This document shows positions 44,892 to 53,445 of a stretch of 64,000 bases of DNA, piece after piece. Position 1 is the stretch's first letter. Each line of letters opens with the position of its first letter. Position numbers and translations under genes: made by a program. Below the pieces are notes generated by a model. The model searched no databases and was not told the DNA's origin. It saw only the letters and a list, made by a program, of their open reading frames with translations. Location: positions 3,162,001 through 3,226,000 of the forward strand of contig NZ_BQKE01000001.1 in the NCBI RefSeq assembly GCF_036244895.1, written 5' to 3'. Source of the stretch: Persicobacter diffluens (GTDB lineage Bacteria > Bacteroidota > Bacteroidia > Cytophagales > Cyclobacteriaceae).

Positions 44892-45455
44892 CTAGTCTTG
44901 TTTTTCAACTTGTATATAATTCAGCTCAACAGGTGTGTTACGACCGAAGATCTTCACCATCACCTTAAGCTTCTTTCTCTCTTCGTATACCTCTTCCACA
45001 GCACCGGTAAAACCACTGAAAGGCCCGTCCATAACAGTCACAGACTCTCCCACAGTAAATACCATATCCGTAGTGGCTTCTTCCATTTCTGGCTCTTCTT
45101 CCTGACCAACACCCAGAATCCGATTAATCTCGGCCTCTCTTAGGGGCACTGGCTTGGCATTTGCGCCAGAGGTATCTCCTAAAAACCCAATTACACCTGG
45201 GGTACTGTTTACGATATGCAGCGCTTCACCATGAGAAAGATCTGCAGACACGATCACATAACCCGGAAAATGGTTACGCTCACGAACGCGCTTCTTGCCG
45301 TTACGCATTTCATAAACTTTCTCACTTGGGATAAGAACTTCCGCTACATAATCCTCAAGATTATGGCGCTGAACCTCTGTTTCCAGATATGATTTTGCTT
45401 TTTTCTCTTGTCCGCTCACTACGCGAACAACATACCATTTCAACTCGCTACTCAT
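44892..45455 (-). CDS. nusG: Transcription termination/antitermination protein NusG
   Basis: 187 residues. N-terminal NGN domain (KWYVVRVVSGQEKKAKSYLE, NHFPGYVIVSADLSHGEALH) binds RNA polymerase. An acidic linker (about 116-128) leads to a KOW domain with GESVTVMDGPFSGFTGAVEE. It couples transcription to Rho or to the ribosome. It follows secE by 20 nt. Confidence 0.98.
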   Translation of the reverse strand: MSSELKWYVVRVVSGQEKKAKSYLETEVQRHNLEDYVAEVLIPSEKVYEMRNGKKRVRERNHFPGYVIVSADLSHGEALHIVNSTPGVIGFLGDTSGANAKPVPLREAEINRILGVGQEEEPEMEEATTDMVFTVGESVTVMDGPFSGFTGAVEEVYEERKKLKVMVKIFGRNTPVELNYIQVEKQD

Positions 45456-45475
45456 CAGTTACCTTTAAGCGTAAA

Positions 45476-45667
45476 TTAGAACTGTCCGTAGAAAAATTTC
45501 ATCAGGCTGTCAAATGACAGGTCCATTAATCCAATCATGGCGGTGAACACCAAGCACCCTACAATCACAAGGATAGTAGAATTCTGCAACTCACCGTACG
45601 GAGGCCAAGTCACTTTGTCGCGCATTTCTACGTACGACTCGCTGATAAACGTTTTCAATTTCAACAT
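45476..45667 (-). CDS. secE: Protein translocase subunit SecE
   Basis: 63 residues with a single transmembrane helix (about 30-52, STILVIVGCLVFTAMIGLMD) and the preceding amphipathic ESYVEMRDKVTWPPYGELQN with the conserved W-P. It clamps the SecY halves. It starts 25 nt after tRNA-Trp. Confidence 0.96.
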   Translation of the reverse strand: MLKLKTFISESYVEMRDKVTWPPYGELQNSTILVIVGCLVFTAMIGLMDLSFDSLMKFFYGQF

Positions 45668-45692
45668 AACCTGAAAAATTAAAAAATTTTAG

Positions 45693-45765
45693 CACGGGTG
45701 GAAGGACTCGAACCCTCAGCCAATGGTTTTGGAGACCACTACTCTACCAATTGAGCTACACCCGT
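45693..45765 (-). tRNA. tRNA-Trp(CCA)
   Basis: 73 nt. Acceptor ACGGGTG/CACCCGT, anticodon loop CTCCAAA giving CCA, T-arm GGGTTCGAGTCC, discriminator G. CCA is not encoded. The tuf-trpT-secE-nusG order is common. Its 5' end abuts the T-run of the tuf terminator with no spacer. Confidence 0.97.
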
Positions 45766-45794
45766 AAAAAGCGTCCCACAAAATAGCGGGACGC
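45766..45794 (-). terminator. Terminator of tuf, overlapping the trpT promoter
   Basis: GCGTCCC (minus 45794-45788) pairs with GGGACGC (45777-45771) around a 10-nt loop and is followed by T5. The 5' arm begins at the final G of the trpT -7 box. Confidence 0.82.
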
Positions 45795-45825
45795 AAATTT
45801 AAAGATTTATTATCAGTAGTGCAAA
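45794..45825 (-). promoter_or_regulatory. Promoter of tRNA-Trp-secE-nusG-rplK operon
   Basis: Minus strand TTTG (45825-45822), 20 nt, TAAATTTG (45801-45794). The start site should fall at about 45785-45789, inside or just past the first arm of the tuf terminator. Confidence 0.68.
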
Positions 45826-45871
45826 CGCTGTACCAAAGAAGATACAACAAACACTAATTGATAGCTTTATC

Positions 45872-47059
45872 TTAGTCCAAGATCTCAGTTACCTGACCTG
45901 AACCTACAGTACGACCACCTTCACGGATCGCGAAACGCAAGTTCTTCTCAAGAGCGATCTTGTTGATCAATTCTACCTCGATAGTTACGTTATCACCAGG
46001 CATTACCATCTCAACTCCTTCAGCCAACTTGATGTTACCAGTAACATCTGTTGTACGGAAGTAGAACTGAGGACGGTAGTTGTTAAAGAATGGAGTGTGA
46101 CGACCACCTTCTTCTTTAGACAATACGTAAATCTCAGCTTTGAAATGAGCGTGTGGAGTTACGGAACCAGGCTTAACGATTACCATACCACGCTTGATGT
46201 CAGCTTTATCAACACCACGAAGCAACAAACCAACGTTGTCACCAGCCAAACCTTGATCCAAGATCTTACGGAACATCTCCACACCAGTTACGGTAGAAGT
46301 CATGTCCTCAGCACCCATACCCAAGATTTCAACAGGATCACCAGAGTTGATAGTACCACGCTCGATACGACCAGTTGCAACAGTACCACGACCAGTGATA
46401 GAGAATACATCCTCTACCGGCATCAAGAAGTCACGGTCAGTCAAACGCTCAGGCTCTGGAATGTAAGAATCAACAGCATCCATCAATTCTTCTACAGTCT
46501 TAACCCACTCAGGCTCGCCATTCAACGCACCCAAAGCAGAACCCTGGATTACAGGAATATCATCACCTGGGAAATCGTACTCAGACAACAACTCACGAAC
46601 CTCCATGTCAACCAACTCAAGAAGCTCTTCGTCGTCTACCATGTCGCATTTGTTCAAGAATACAACCAATGCAGGTACACCTACCTGACGAGACAACAAG
46701 ATGTGCTCACGAGTTTGTGGCATTGGACCGTCAGTAGCAGCAACTACGATGATCGCACCGTCCATCTGAGCAGCACCAGTTACCATGTTCTTCACGTAAT
46801 CGGCGTGACCAGGACAGTCAACGTGTGCATAGTGACGGTTCTCAGTTTGGTACTCGATGTGAGAAGTGTTAATGGTGATACCACGCTCAGCTTCTTCAGG
46901 AGCGTTATCGATAGAACCAAAATCTCTCTGCTCAGCAAGTCCTTTACCAGCCAATACGCTAGAAATTGCCGCTGTCAAAGTGGTTTTACCGTGGTCAACG
47001 TGACCGATAGTACCGATGTTAACGTGCGGCTTCGAACGGTCAAAGGTTTCTTTAGCCAT
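45872..47059 (-). CDS. tuf: Elongation factor Tu
   Basis: 395 residues. Delivers aminoacyl-tRNA. G1 GHVDHGKTTLT, G2 ERGITINTSHIEY, G3 DCPGHADYVKNMV, G4 NKCDMVDDEELL. Domain II contains the FSITGRGTVATGRIERG block and domain III ends SGQVTEILD. It is monocistronic: its own promoter lies about 180 nt upstream and its terminator at the trpT boundary. Confidence 0.99.
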   Translation of the reverse strand: MAKETFDRSKPHVNIGTIGHVDHGKTTLTAAISSVLAGKGLAEQRDFGSIDNAPEEAERGITINTSHIEYQTENRHYAHVDCPGHADYVKNMVTGAAQMDGAIIVVAATDGPMPQTREHILLSRQVGVPALVVFLNKCDMVDDEELLELVDMEVRELLSEYDFPGDDIPVIQGSALGALNGEPEWVKTVEELMDAVDSYIPEPERLTDRDFLMPVEDVFSITGRGTVATGRIERGTINSGDPVEILGMGAEDMTSTVTGVEMFRKILDQGLAGDNVGLLLRGVDKADIKRGMVIVKPGSVTPHAHFKAEIYVLSKEEGGRHTPFFNNYRPQFYFRTTDVTGNIKLAEGVEMVMPGDNVTIEVELINKIALEKNLRFAIREGGRTVGSGQVTEILD

Positions 47060-47245
47060 GTTTCTAAATCCTCAGTTTTGTTATTAATAGTAAAGAGTAA
47101 TTCTCGTTTAAGCGCTTCATTCATTTAATCAGCGAGCAACAGGGCAAAACCCTAAACTGAAAGCTGTCGGTAATTTATGAGATAAACCACTGAAAATCAG
47201 CCTCAGCCCCGCAAATAAGCGAATAACGCCCCAACAAACGGATTG

Positions 47246-47276
47246 CAAAGGTATACGCTTTTTTTCATTTATCAAA
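47246..47276 (-). promoter_or_regulatory. Promoter of tuf
   Basis: Minus strand TTTG (47276-47273), 19 nt, TACCTTTG (47253-47246), then CA: the same core as the rpsL and rpsH promoters. Confidence 0.82.
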
Positions 47277-47293
47277 TAATTCCGATAAATTTT

Positions 47294-47320
47294 AAAAAGC
47301 TTAAACCTTTGATTTTAAGC
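47294..47320 (-). terminator. Terminator of the M1 aminopeptidase gene
   Basis: GCTTAAA (minus 47320-47314) pairs with TTTAAGC (47305-47299), 8-nt loop, followed by T5. It lies just upstream of the tuf -33 box. Confidence 0.75.
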
Positions 47321-47360
47321 CTACTGAAAGGCCCCATTTGTTTTGGGTGCAAATATATGC

Positions 47361-49931
47361 TTATTCTTCATTCCAACCATCATAAAGGCGTAATAATTTT
47401 TGGTTGTTCTCGGAGGCAGCCACTTCTTGCATCAACTCCTGCAAACCATTAAATTCCAAAAAGTTCATGGACTGGAAAGCAACCATTCTGGTAAACTCAT
47501 CATCAGCATTTATCGCCAGGTTCTTCAACCTTTCAGCCCCTTCTCTTTGGGCTGATTCCGGGGCATTCATTAGCAGCTCCCCATAGTATTGCAACAGGTA
47601 CCATAACTCCTGAGATTGGGCGGCATCGATTTTTTCTTCAAACCAGGGTAATTTTTCTACTTTCCCGTTCTCGGCATAATAACTTGCCACGGCCACAATC
47701 AGATTCAGGTCGGCGGCATCCGCGTATTCCTCCACCGTCTCATCCGCATCTTCCGGGCGGGAACGCACATAGCCCATTAAAGCGGTACCTCTCACCTGAT
47801 AAGAAGGATAAGTCAGATTTCTTTTAAACAACATGCGGTAATCCGCAGGGGCTTCTTCTCCTAACACCCACATCGCAGAACTCCTCACCTCATTATTCGA
47901 ATCAAATTCGGCTAGCTTGGCCACCTTTTTCAAATATTGTGCTTTATCCGGAGTGCCTTCAATTGGGATATGATTCAGGGCCCAGTCCCTAATGTAGCTA
48001 ACAGAATCCTCCAGCGCCTCATGATACACTTTGAGTTCTGAATCCAGGGTATCGGGCACAAATTCATCTATATTCATTAAAGCACTCAAGCGCGCCACCG
48101 GATTTTCCGCATGGCGATACTGGTATTCCCAGGTAGTTTGTGGCTTTTCATGCTCTACCACCCCCACTAATAACTGTTCGGGATCTAGTAATACCAATTC
48201 AGGGGCAGCAGATAAGCTAAACTCAAAATCCTGCCTTTCGTCCTCCAACCAGATCTGATGGGATTGCTTTTGTCCATTGGTCCAAATATCCACCCTGAGA
48301 GGAAGCTGATATAAAGGAGTGGTATTGAAATTTTGTTTTTGCTCTATGGTAAGGGTTAATTTCCCCGGCAGGTAATTTTCCGTCACACCTAAGTCAGGAT
48401 GCCCGGAAGCCAAAAACCATTGGTTAAAAAACCAATTCAAATCCTGACCGGTGATTTTTTCAAAAGCCAATCTCAAATTCGCCAATTCCACTGTCTGGAA
48501 AGCATTGTCTTTCAAATACAAGTTTAGCGAAGCCCAAAATGCCTCCTCCCCAATATAATTTTTCAACATCCGAAGAATCAACCCACCCTTGGAATAAGAG
48601 TGCGCATCGAACATATCTTCTTTGTCTGCATAGCGATAACGAATCAAGTCCACCTGTTTGCTACTGACTTCATTTAAATAAGTCTGCAATTCACTGTAAT
48701 TATGGTAGGCCGCCTCTGCCGCTCCGTATTTGTAGCCAAGCCATTCTGCTTCACAAAAGTTTGCGAAGGCTTCATTCAGGGTTAAGTTTGACCAGGATTC
48801 ACATGTCACCAAATCCCCGAACCAGTGATGGAATAATTCATGCGCAATGATAAAATCCCAATTATAGTCATTTAAGGCAATGGTATCCATATTCAGCGCA
48901 TCCATATATAAGGAGGCGGTGGTATTCTCCATCGCTCCTGATACATATTCACGCACCACTACCTGATCATATTTTGGCCAGGGAAAAGGATAGTCCAGCT
49001 TATCCGAGAAAAAAGTCATCATCTCCGGCGTATTTCCAAAAATGTGCTTCGCATAGGGCGCATATTCTTTTTCCATCAAATAGCGTAAAGAAATATCCCC
49101 CCACTGATCCTCGGCCACTTCAAATTCACCAATAGCCACCATAAATAAGTAAGGTGAGTGAGGAAGGTCCATTTTCCAATAATCTGTCCGCGTACCGTTT
49201 TCGTTTTCCCTTGTGTACACTAACAACCCATTAGACAAAGTGGTATAGCGATTATCCACCGTCAGGAACATCTCCTGAGTAGATTTTTGATTGGGACTAT
49301 CAATGGTCGGAAACCATTTACTGTTCGCCTGGGTTTCTCCCTGAGACCATATTTGCTTCGGCACCCCAGGCTGAGAACCGTCGGCATTGATAAAATACAA
49401 CCCCTTATCATCGGTAATCGCATCGCTTCCTTCTGAGGGCACTTCATAAGGACGAGCAATATAATTCACCCGCACTTTCAACATTTCCTCTTTGGCATAT
49501 TCTCGCCCCAAATCAATGGTTAATTGAAGGCTGTCATTTTCAAAACTCACATCCTGCCACTCCTCCCCCTTCAACAGCTTCACCCAATTGACTTCAAAGC
49601 CCACCGCATCCAAAACCAATTCCTTTTGTGGATAAAAATGAGCTTTCAAATCCAAAGCGGCCTCGCCGATCACCGCCTTTTGCTCCCAATCAAAAGATAA
49701 ATCCAATCGGGTGTGCAACAAATCATGCAACATCTCCCGACTACCATGATATACAGGCTGCCGTTTACCCTCCACTTCTTCCTCCGTGGGAATCGTCATG
49801 ATCGGGCGCATCGGCGGATCTGCCTGTGGCGGACTTTCTACCGGAATTTGAGATGAAGGCTTACAAGCCATGAAAAAAATCCCGATCAACATGCAGTATC
49901 GGGTGAACGAATGCGGAAAATTTATTTGCAT
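47361..49931 (-). CDS. M1 family metallopeptidase, probable lipoprotein
   Basis: 856 residues from the ATG at 49931 (a TTG two codons upstream is also open). The signal peptide ends in LIGIFFMAC with Cys23, an imperfect lipobox. The M1 peptidase core has the exopeptidase motif GAMEN (332-336) and the zinc site HELFHHWFGD with His364, Glu365, His368 and Glu387. The C-terminal third (about 580-856) is helical and HEAT-like. It probably acts in the periplasm or at the outer membrane, trimming peptides from the N-terminus. It is divergent from pyrH and separated from tuf by its own terminator. Confidence 0.92.
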   Translation of the reverse strand: MQINFPHSFTRYCMLIGIFFMACKPSSQIPVESPPQADPPMRPIMTIPTEEEVEGKRQPVYHGSREMLHDLLHTRLDLSFDWEQKAVIGEAALDLKAHFYPQKELVLDAVGFEVNWVKLLKGEEWQDVSFENDSLQLTIDLGREYAKEEMLKVRVNYIARPYEVPSEGSDAITDDKGLYFINADGSQPGVPKQIWSQGETQANSKWFPTIDSPNQKSTQEMFLTVDNRYTTLSNGLLVYTRENENGTRTDYWKMDLPHSPYLFMVAIGEFEVAEDQWGDISLRYLMEKEYAPYAKHIFGNTPEMMTFFSDKLDYPFPWPKYDQVVVREYVSGAMENTTASLYMDALNMDTIALNDYNWDFIIAHELFHHWFGDLVTCESWSNLTLNEAFANFCEAEWLGYKYGAAEAAYHNYSELQTYLNEVSSKQVDLIRYRYADKEDMFDAHSYSKGGLILRMLKNYIGEEAFWASLNLYLKDNAFQTVELANLRLAFEKITGQDLNWFFNQWFLASGHPDLGVTENYLPGKLTLTIEQKQNFNTTPLYQLPLRVDIWTNGQKQSHQIWLEDERQDFEFSLSAAPELVLLDPEQLLVGVVEHEKPQTTWEYQYRHAENPVARLSALMNIDEFVPDTLDSELKVYHEALEDSVSYIRDWALNHIPIEGTPDKAQYLKKVAKLAEFDSNNEVRSSAMWVLGEEAPADYRMLFKRNLTYPSYQVRGTALMGYVRSRPEDADETVEEYADAADLNLIVAVASYYAENGKVEKLPWFEEKIDAAQSQELWYLLQYYGELLMNAPESAQREGAERLKNLAINADDEFTRMVAFQSMNFLEFNGLQELMQEVAASENNQKLLRLYDGWNEE

Positions 49932-50024
49932 GGGCAAATAGTAATATTTTTATGTACAAGGACTGCAATTTACAGGCTCTTTACTAAAAATCTTATCATC
50001 AGCCCTTTTTTATGAGAAAGGTCG

Positions 50025-50056
50025 TTTAGGATTCTCGGGGAGGTCTCGTATATTTG
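50025..50056 (+). promoter_or_regulatory. Promoter of pyrH-frr
   Basis: TTTA (50025-50028), 20 nt, TATATTTG (50049-50056). The -33 element deviates by one base. Confidence 0.58.
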
Positions 50057-50084
50057 TCTGATTTATTTGACAAGTGCCAGACCT

Positions 50085-50792
50085 ATGAAATATAAAAGAA
50101 TTCTCTTAAAGCTGAGTGGTGAAGCTTTAGCGGGTGCCGACAAGCACGGCATCTCTCCTGATCAATTGGTTCAATATACACAAGAAATCAAAAACGCATT
50201 GGATCAGGGTGTGGAAATTGCAATCGTAATTGGCGGTGGTAACATTTTCCGTGGTATACAGGCCGAAAAATCAGGCGTTGACCGTGTTCAGGGTGATTAT
50301 ATGGGCATGTTAGCAACACTGATTAATGCAATGGCCCTACAAAGTGCGTTGGAAAATCAGGGTATTCAAACCCGATTAATGTCTGGCCTGCAGATCAACC
50401 AGGTTTGTGAACCGTTCATTCGCCGAAAAGCAGTGCGTCATTTGGAAAAAGGCCGTGTGGTTATTTTCGGAGCTGGTATTGGTAACCCCTATTTCACCAC
50501 AGATTCTACCGCCTCTTTAAGAGCCGTGGAGATTGAAGCAGATGTTGTGTTGAAAGGCACTCGTGTTGATGGTGTTTATACTGCTGACCCGGAGAAGGAT
50601 CCTTCTGCAGAAAAATTCACTAATATTTCTTTTGGTGAAGTATACAAGCGTGGCTTGAACGTGATGGATATGACTGCCTTCACCCTTTGTAAAGAAAATA
50701 ATCTTCCAATTATCGTTTTTGATATGAACAAAGAAGGTAACTTGACCAAGTTGGTTAAAGGGGAAGACATCGGAACATTAATTTCAGAATAA
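50085..50792 (+). CDS. pyrH: Uridylate kinase (UMP kinase)
   Basis: 235 residues. Phosphorylates UMP to UDP; hexameric amino-acid-kinase fold. MKYKRILLKLSGEALAGADK, the IVIGGGNIFRG glycine loop, and GTRVDGVYTADPEKDPSA are typical. The ATG at 50085 is chosen over an in-frame TTG at 50067, which lies only 11 nt from the -7 box and adds non-conserved residues. It heads a pyrH-frr unit with a 15-nt gap. Confidence 0.97.
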   Translation: MKYKRILLKLSGEALAGADKHGISPDQLVQYTQEIKNALDQGVEIAIVIGGGNIFRGIQAEKSGVDRVQGDYMGMLATLINAMALQSALENQGIQTRLMSGLQINQVCEPFIRRKAVRHLEKGRVVIFGAGIGNPYFTTDSTASLRAVEIEADVVLKGTRVDGVYTADPEKDPSAEKFTNISFGEVYKRGLNVMDMTAFTLCKENNLPIIVFDMNKEGNLTKLVKGEDIGTLISE

Positions 50793-50807
50793 AAAAATAA
50801 CATACTC

Positions 50808-51368
50808 ATGGAAGAGATCGAATTTTATTTGGAGGAAGCCAAGGAGGGAATGGAAAAAGCTGTAGCCGCGGTATCGCATGAAATGATGCGTATCCGTGCC
50901 GGAAAAGCCAGTGCCTCTATGCTTGATGGTATCACAGTGGAATACTACGGTGCCGTTACTCCATTGAGCCAGGTATCTTCAGTTACTACACCTGACGCTC
51001 GTACGATTTCCATTAAACCATTTGAGAAGTCCTTGATCAATGAGATCGAGCGTTCCATCATTAACTCAGATTTGGGTCTGGCTCCTATGAATAATGGTGA
51101 GATGATCATTTTGACCATCCCACCAGTAACAGAGGAACGTCGTAAGGAATTGGTTAAGCAGGCGAAATCGGAGGCTGAAAACGGTAAAATCCGTGTTCGT
51201 CGCGTACGTCAGGAAACCAATGATGCTTTGAAAAAACTGAAGGGAGACGGCGCTTCTGAGGACATGATCAAAGATGCGGAAGATTCCGTTCAAAAATTAA
51301 CGAATACCTACTACGGTAAGATTGAAGAAGTTTTCGCTAAGAAAGAAAACGATATCATGACCGTTTAA
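50808..51368 (+). CDS. frr: Ribosome recycling factor
   Basis: 186 residues. Splits post-termination ribosomes with EF-G. MRIRAGKASASMLDGITVEY, PFEKSLINEIERSIINSDLG and the KIRVRRVRQETNDALKKLKG hinge region are diagnostic. It is followed by a strong terminator. Confidence 0.98.
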   Translation: MEEIEFYLEEAKEGMEKAVAAVSHEMMRIRAGKASASMLDGITVEYYGAVTPLSQVSSVTTPDARTISIKPFEKSLINEIERSIINSDLGLAPMNNGEMIILTIPPVTEERRKELVKQAKSEAENGKIRVRRVRQETNDALKKLKGDGASEDMIKDAEDSVQKLTNTYYGKIEEVFAKKENDIMTV

Positions 51369-51384
51369 GTAAGGGAATTATTCC

Positions 51385-51422
51385 AAAAAAAAGCCGGGCC
51401 TTTGAGGTTCGGCTTTTTTTTG
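51385..51422 (+). terminator. Terminator of pyrH-frr
   Basis: GCCGGGCC/GGTTCGGC stem with G-U pairs, loop TTTGA, flanked by A8 and T8. Confidence 0.9.
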
Positions 51423-51483
51423 CAACCCAAATCCCTAAGCTGAAGGATGTACCACCAGATTCAACCACCCTACACTATCTTTC

Positions 51484-51620
51484 CGATCATTACTTGTATT
51501 CCCTCTGATTTTTTATTTGTCCAAGTTTGGGCAAGCTTGCGTTCTCCACATTCAACCTGCTTCCTTGTAAAAAACTTGAAACGAGAAAAATCCCTTCATT
51601 TTCCCGCCATGCAGCTAAAC
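51484..51620 (-). repeat. Dispersed intergenic repeat, copy 1
   Basis: About 137 bp, similar in reverse orientation to 56506-56648. Shared blocks on the minus strand are TTTAGCTGC.. GGCGGGA.AAATGA at one end and GCAAGCTTGCCCAAA.TT, AAAAAATCAG and a final ATCGG at the other. The block contains the 10-bp palindrome GCAAGCTTGC (51531-51540). Confidence 0.72.
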
Positions 51621-51653
51621 GAGAATTAATTAGGAATATTTCGGTTTAAGGCA

Positions 51654-51683
51654 CAAAAAAACCAGCACCGAAAAAGTGCTGGT
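51654..51683 (-). terminator. Terminator of lpdA
   Basis: ACCAGCAC/GTGCTGGT stem (51661-51668, 51676-51683), 7-nt loop, T7 on the minus strand. Confidence 0.92.
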
Positions 51684-51714
51684 CTTAATAATGTATTTTT
51701 GAACTGACTGCTTT

Positions 51715-53109
51715 TTACAGGTGAATCACCTCATCATAAGCTGCTGCAGTTGCTTCCATCACCGCCTCAGACATTGTTGGGTGAGGGTGAACTGCTTTCA
51801 GAATCTCGTGACCTGTAGCCTCCAATTTACGAGCCGCTACTACCTCAGCAATCATCTCCGTTACGTTAGCACCAATCATGTGCGCCCCTAACCACTCGCC
51901 GTATTTCGCATCGTAAATCACTTTTACAAAACCTTCACTAGCGCCTGCTGCTTTGGCCTTTCCGGAAGCAGAGAATGGGAATTTACCCACTTTCACTTCA
52001 TAACCCGCATCAATCGCTGCCTGCTCGGTATAACCAACAGAAGCTACCTCAGGAGTACAGTAAGTACAGCCCGGGATATTCTTATAGTCCATTGGCTCCG
52101 GAGATTCACCAGCGATTTTCTCCACACAGATAATTCCTTCTGCAGATGCAACGTGTGCCAAAGCAGGACCATGAACGATATCACCGATAGCATAAACGCC
52201 AGGAATATTGGTTTTATAGTAATCATCCACGATCACCTTACCTCTGTCATGCATTACACCTACATCTTCCAGTCCAAGGTTCTCCAGGTTAGTAGTTACT
52301 CCCACCGCTGAAAGGACGATATCTGCCTCAATCTTCTCTTCACCTTTTTTGGTTTTCACTGTAACCACACATCCTTCACCCGAAGTATCTACATGTGTTA
52401 CCTCTGAAGAAGTCTTGATCTTAATCCCTTTCTTCTTGTATTCACGCTCCAATTGCTTGGAAACGTCCGCATCCTCTACAGGAACGATACGGTCCATGAA
52501 TTCTACCACCGTAACCTCTGTACCGATAGAGTGATAGAAATAAGCAAACTCAACACCAATTGCACCGGAACCTACTACGACCATTTTCTTTGGCTGGGTT
52601 TCCAAAGACATCGCTTTACGGTATCCGATAATTTTTTTATTGTCAATTGGCAAAGAAGGTAATTCACGTGAACGACCACCAGTTGCCAAAATAATATGCT
52701 CTGCGGAATAATCAGTTACGGTACCATCTTCAGCGGTAACCTCTACTTTTTTACCCGGCTTAATTTTTCCGGATCCCATGATCACATCAATCTTGTTCTT
52801 CTTCATCAAGAATTGAACTCCTTTACTCATGCTCTCGGCAACGCCTCGAGAACGGTTGATCATACCGTCAAAGTCAGCAGAAGCTTCACCTACAGTGATT
52901 CCATAATCAGAAGCGTGCTGAATATACTCATATACCTGAGCAGATTTCAAAAGTGCTTTCGTTGGGATACAGCCCCAGTTCAAGCAAATTCCACCCAAAT
53001 TTTCACGCTCAACGATTCCAACTTTTAATCCCAATTGGGATGCACGGATAGCGGCAACATAACCTCCGGGGCCACTACCGATGATAATTACATCATGTTT
53101 TGCTGACAT
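51715..53109 (-). CDS. lpdA: Dihydrolipoyl dehydrogenase (E3)
   Basis: 464 residues. Reoxidises dihydrolipoamide in 2-oxoacid dehydrogenase and glycine cleavage complexes. FAD loop IIGSGPGGYVAAI (9-21), redox disulfide GGICLNWGCIPTK with Cys42 and Cys47, NAD loop VVVGSGAIGVEFAYF, and C-terminal HPHPTMSE with catalytic His443 and Glu448. It is monocistronic; no E1 or E2 genes are nearby. The lipB gene at the end of the window belongs to the same lipoate-dependent chemistry. Confidence 0.98.
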   Translation of the reverse strand: MSAKHDVIIIGSGPGGYVAAIRASQLGLKVGIVERENLGGICLNWGCIPTKALLKSAQVYEYIQHASDYGITVGEASADFDGMINRSRGVAESMSKGVQFLMKKNKIDVIMGSGKIKPGKKVEVTAEDGTVTDYSAEHIILATGGRSRELPSLPIDNKKIIGYRKAMSLETQPKKMVVVGSGAIGVEFAYFYHSIGTEVTVVEFMDRIVPVEDADVSKQLEREYKKKGIKIKTSSEVTHVDTSGEGCVVTVKTKKGEEKIEADIVLSAVGVTTNLENLGLEDVGVMHDRGKVIVDDYYKTNIPGVYAIGDIVHGPALAHVASAEGIICVEKIAGESPEPMDYKNIPGCTYCTPEVASVGYTEQAAIDAGYEVKVGKFPFSASGKAKAAGASEGFVKVIYDAKYGEWLGAHMIGANVTEMIAEVVAARKLEATGHEILKAVHPHPTMSEAVMEATAAAYDEVIHL

Positions 53110-53146
53110 TATAATATGGTATTATTTCTAATGGATTTGATTGCTG

Positions 53147-53177
53147 CGAATTTATGGCTTAATAAGAAGTACGCCAA
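53147..53177 (-). promoter_or_regulatory. Probable promoter of lpdA
   Basis: Minus strand TTG (53177-53175), 20 nt, TAAATTCG (53154-53147), one base off TAnnTTTG, followed by CA. Confidence 0.5.
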
Positions 53178-53347
53178 CAAAAAAAACGATTAATGTCAGT
53201 ATTTATCGAATTCTTTTACAATTCAGTATCAATTAATTGCAAATTAAACAAAAACAGAATCGCTGGTCATAATGCTAACTTTATGAAAATGAAATAAGAA
53301 GCAAATTGAAAATAAATCGACCCCTACCAATAATTCTACATTTTGGA

Positions 53348-53376
53348 TTGAAGGAAAAAAATTAACCTTATATTTG
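53348..53376 (+). promoter_or_regulatory. Promoter of fabG
   Basis: TTG (53348-53350), 18 nt, TATATTTG (53369-53376). The predicted leader is about 65 nt. Confidence 0.62.
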
Positions 53377-53445
53377 GAGCGCTTTTTACACTGAGTATTC
53401 ATCAGAACACTTAAGTCACTAATATTCAAATCATAAATAGAAACC

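Larger units (their letters stand above)
47060..47360. other. Intergenic region tuf-M1 aminopeptidase
   Basis: 301 bases without a gene: a leader of about 180 nt for tuf, the tuf promoter, and the terminator of the aminopeptidase gene. No tRNA gene is present here. Confidence 0.7.
51369..51714. other. Intergenic region frr-lpdA
   Basis: 346 bases: the frr terminator, copy 1 of a dispersed repeat, and the lpdA terminator. The short reading frame inside the repeat has no support as a gene. Confidence 0.7.
53110..53445. other. Intergenic region lpdA-fabG
   Basis: 336 AT-rich bases between divergent genes. Only the two promoters listed here are recognisable. Confidence 0.65.

Noticed and set aside
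46097..47128. 343-codon plus-strand open frame opposite tuf
   Set aside because: It lies antisense to a highly conserved gene with biased codons, has low-complexity Thr/Ser/Val content, and has no promoter.
51447..51629. 60-codon frame after frr
   Set aside because: It falls within the dispersed repeat, is not kept in the second copy, and has no promoter.
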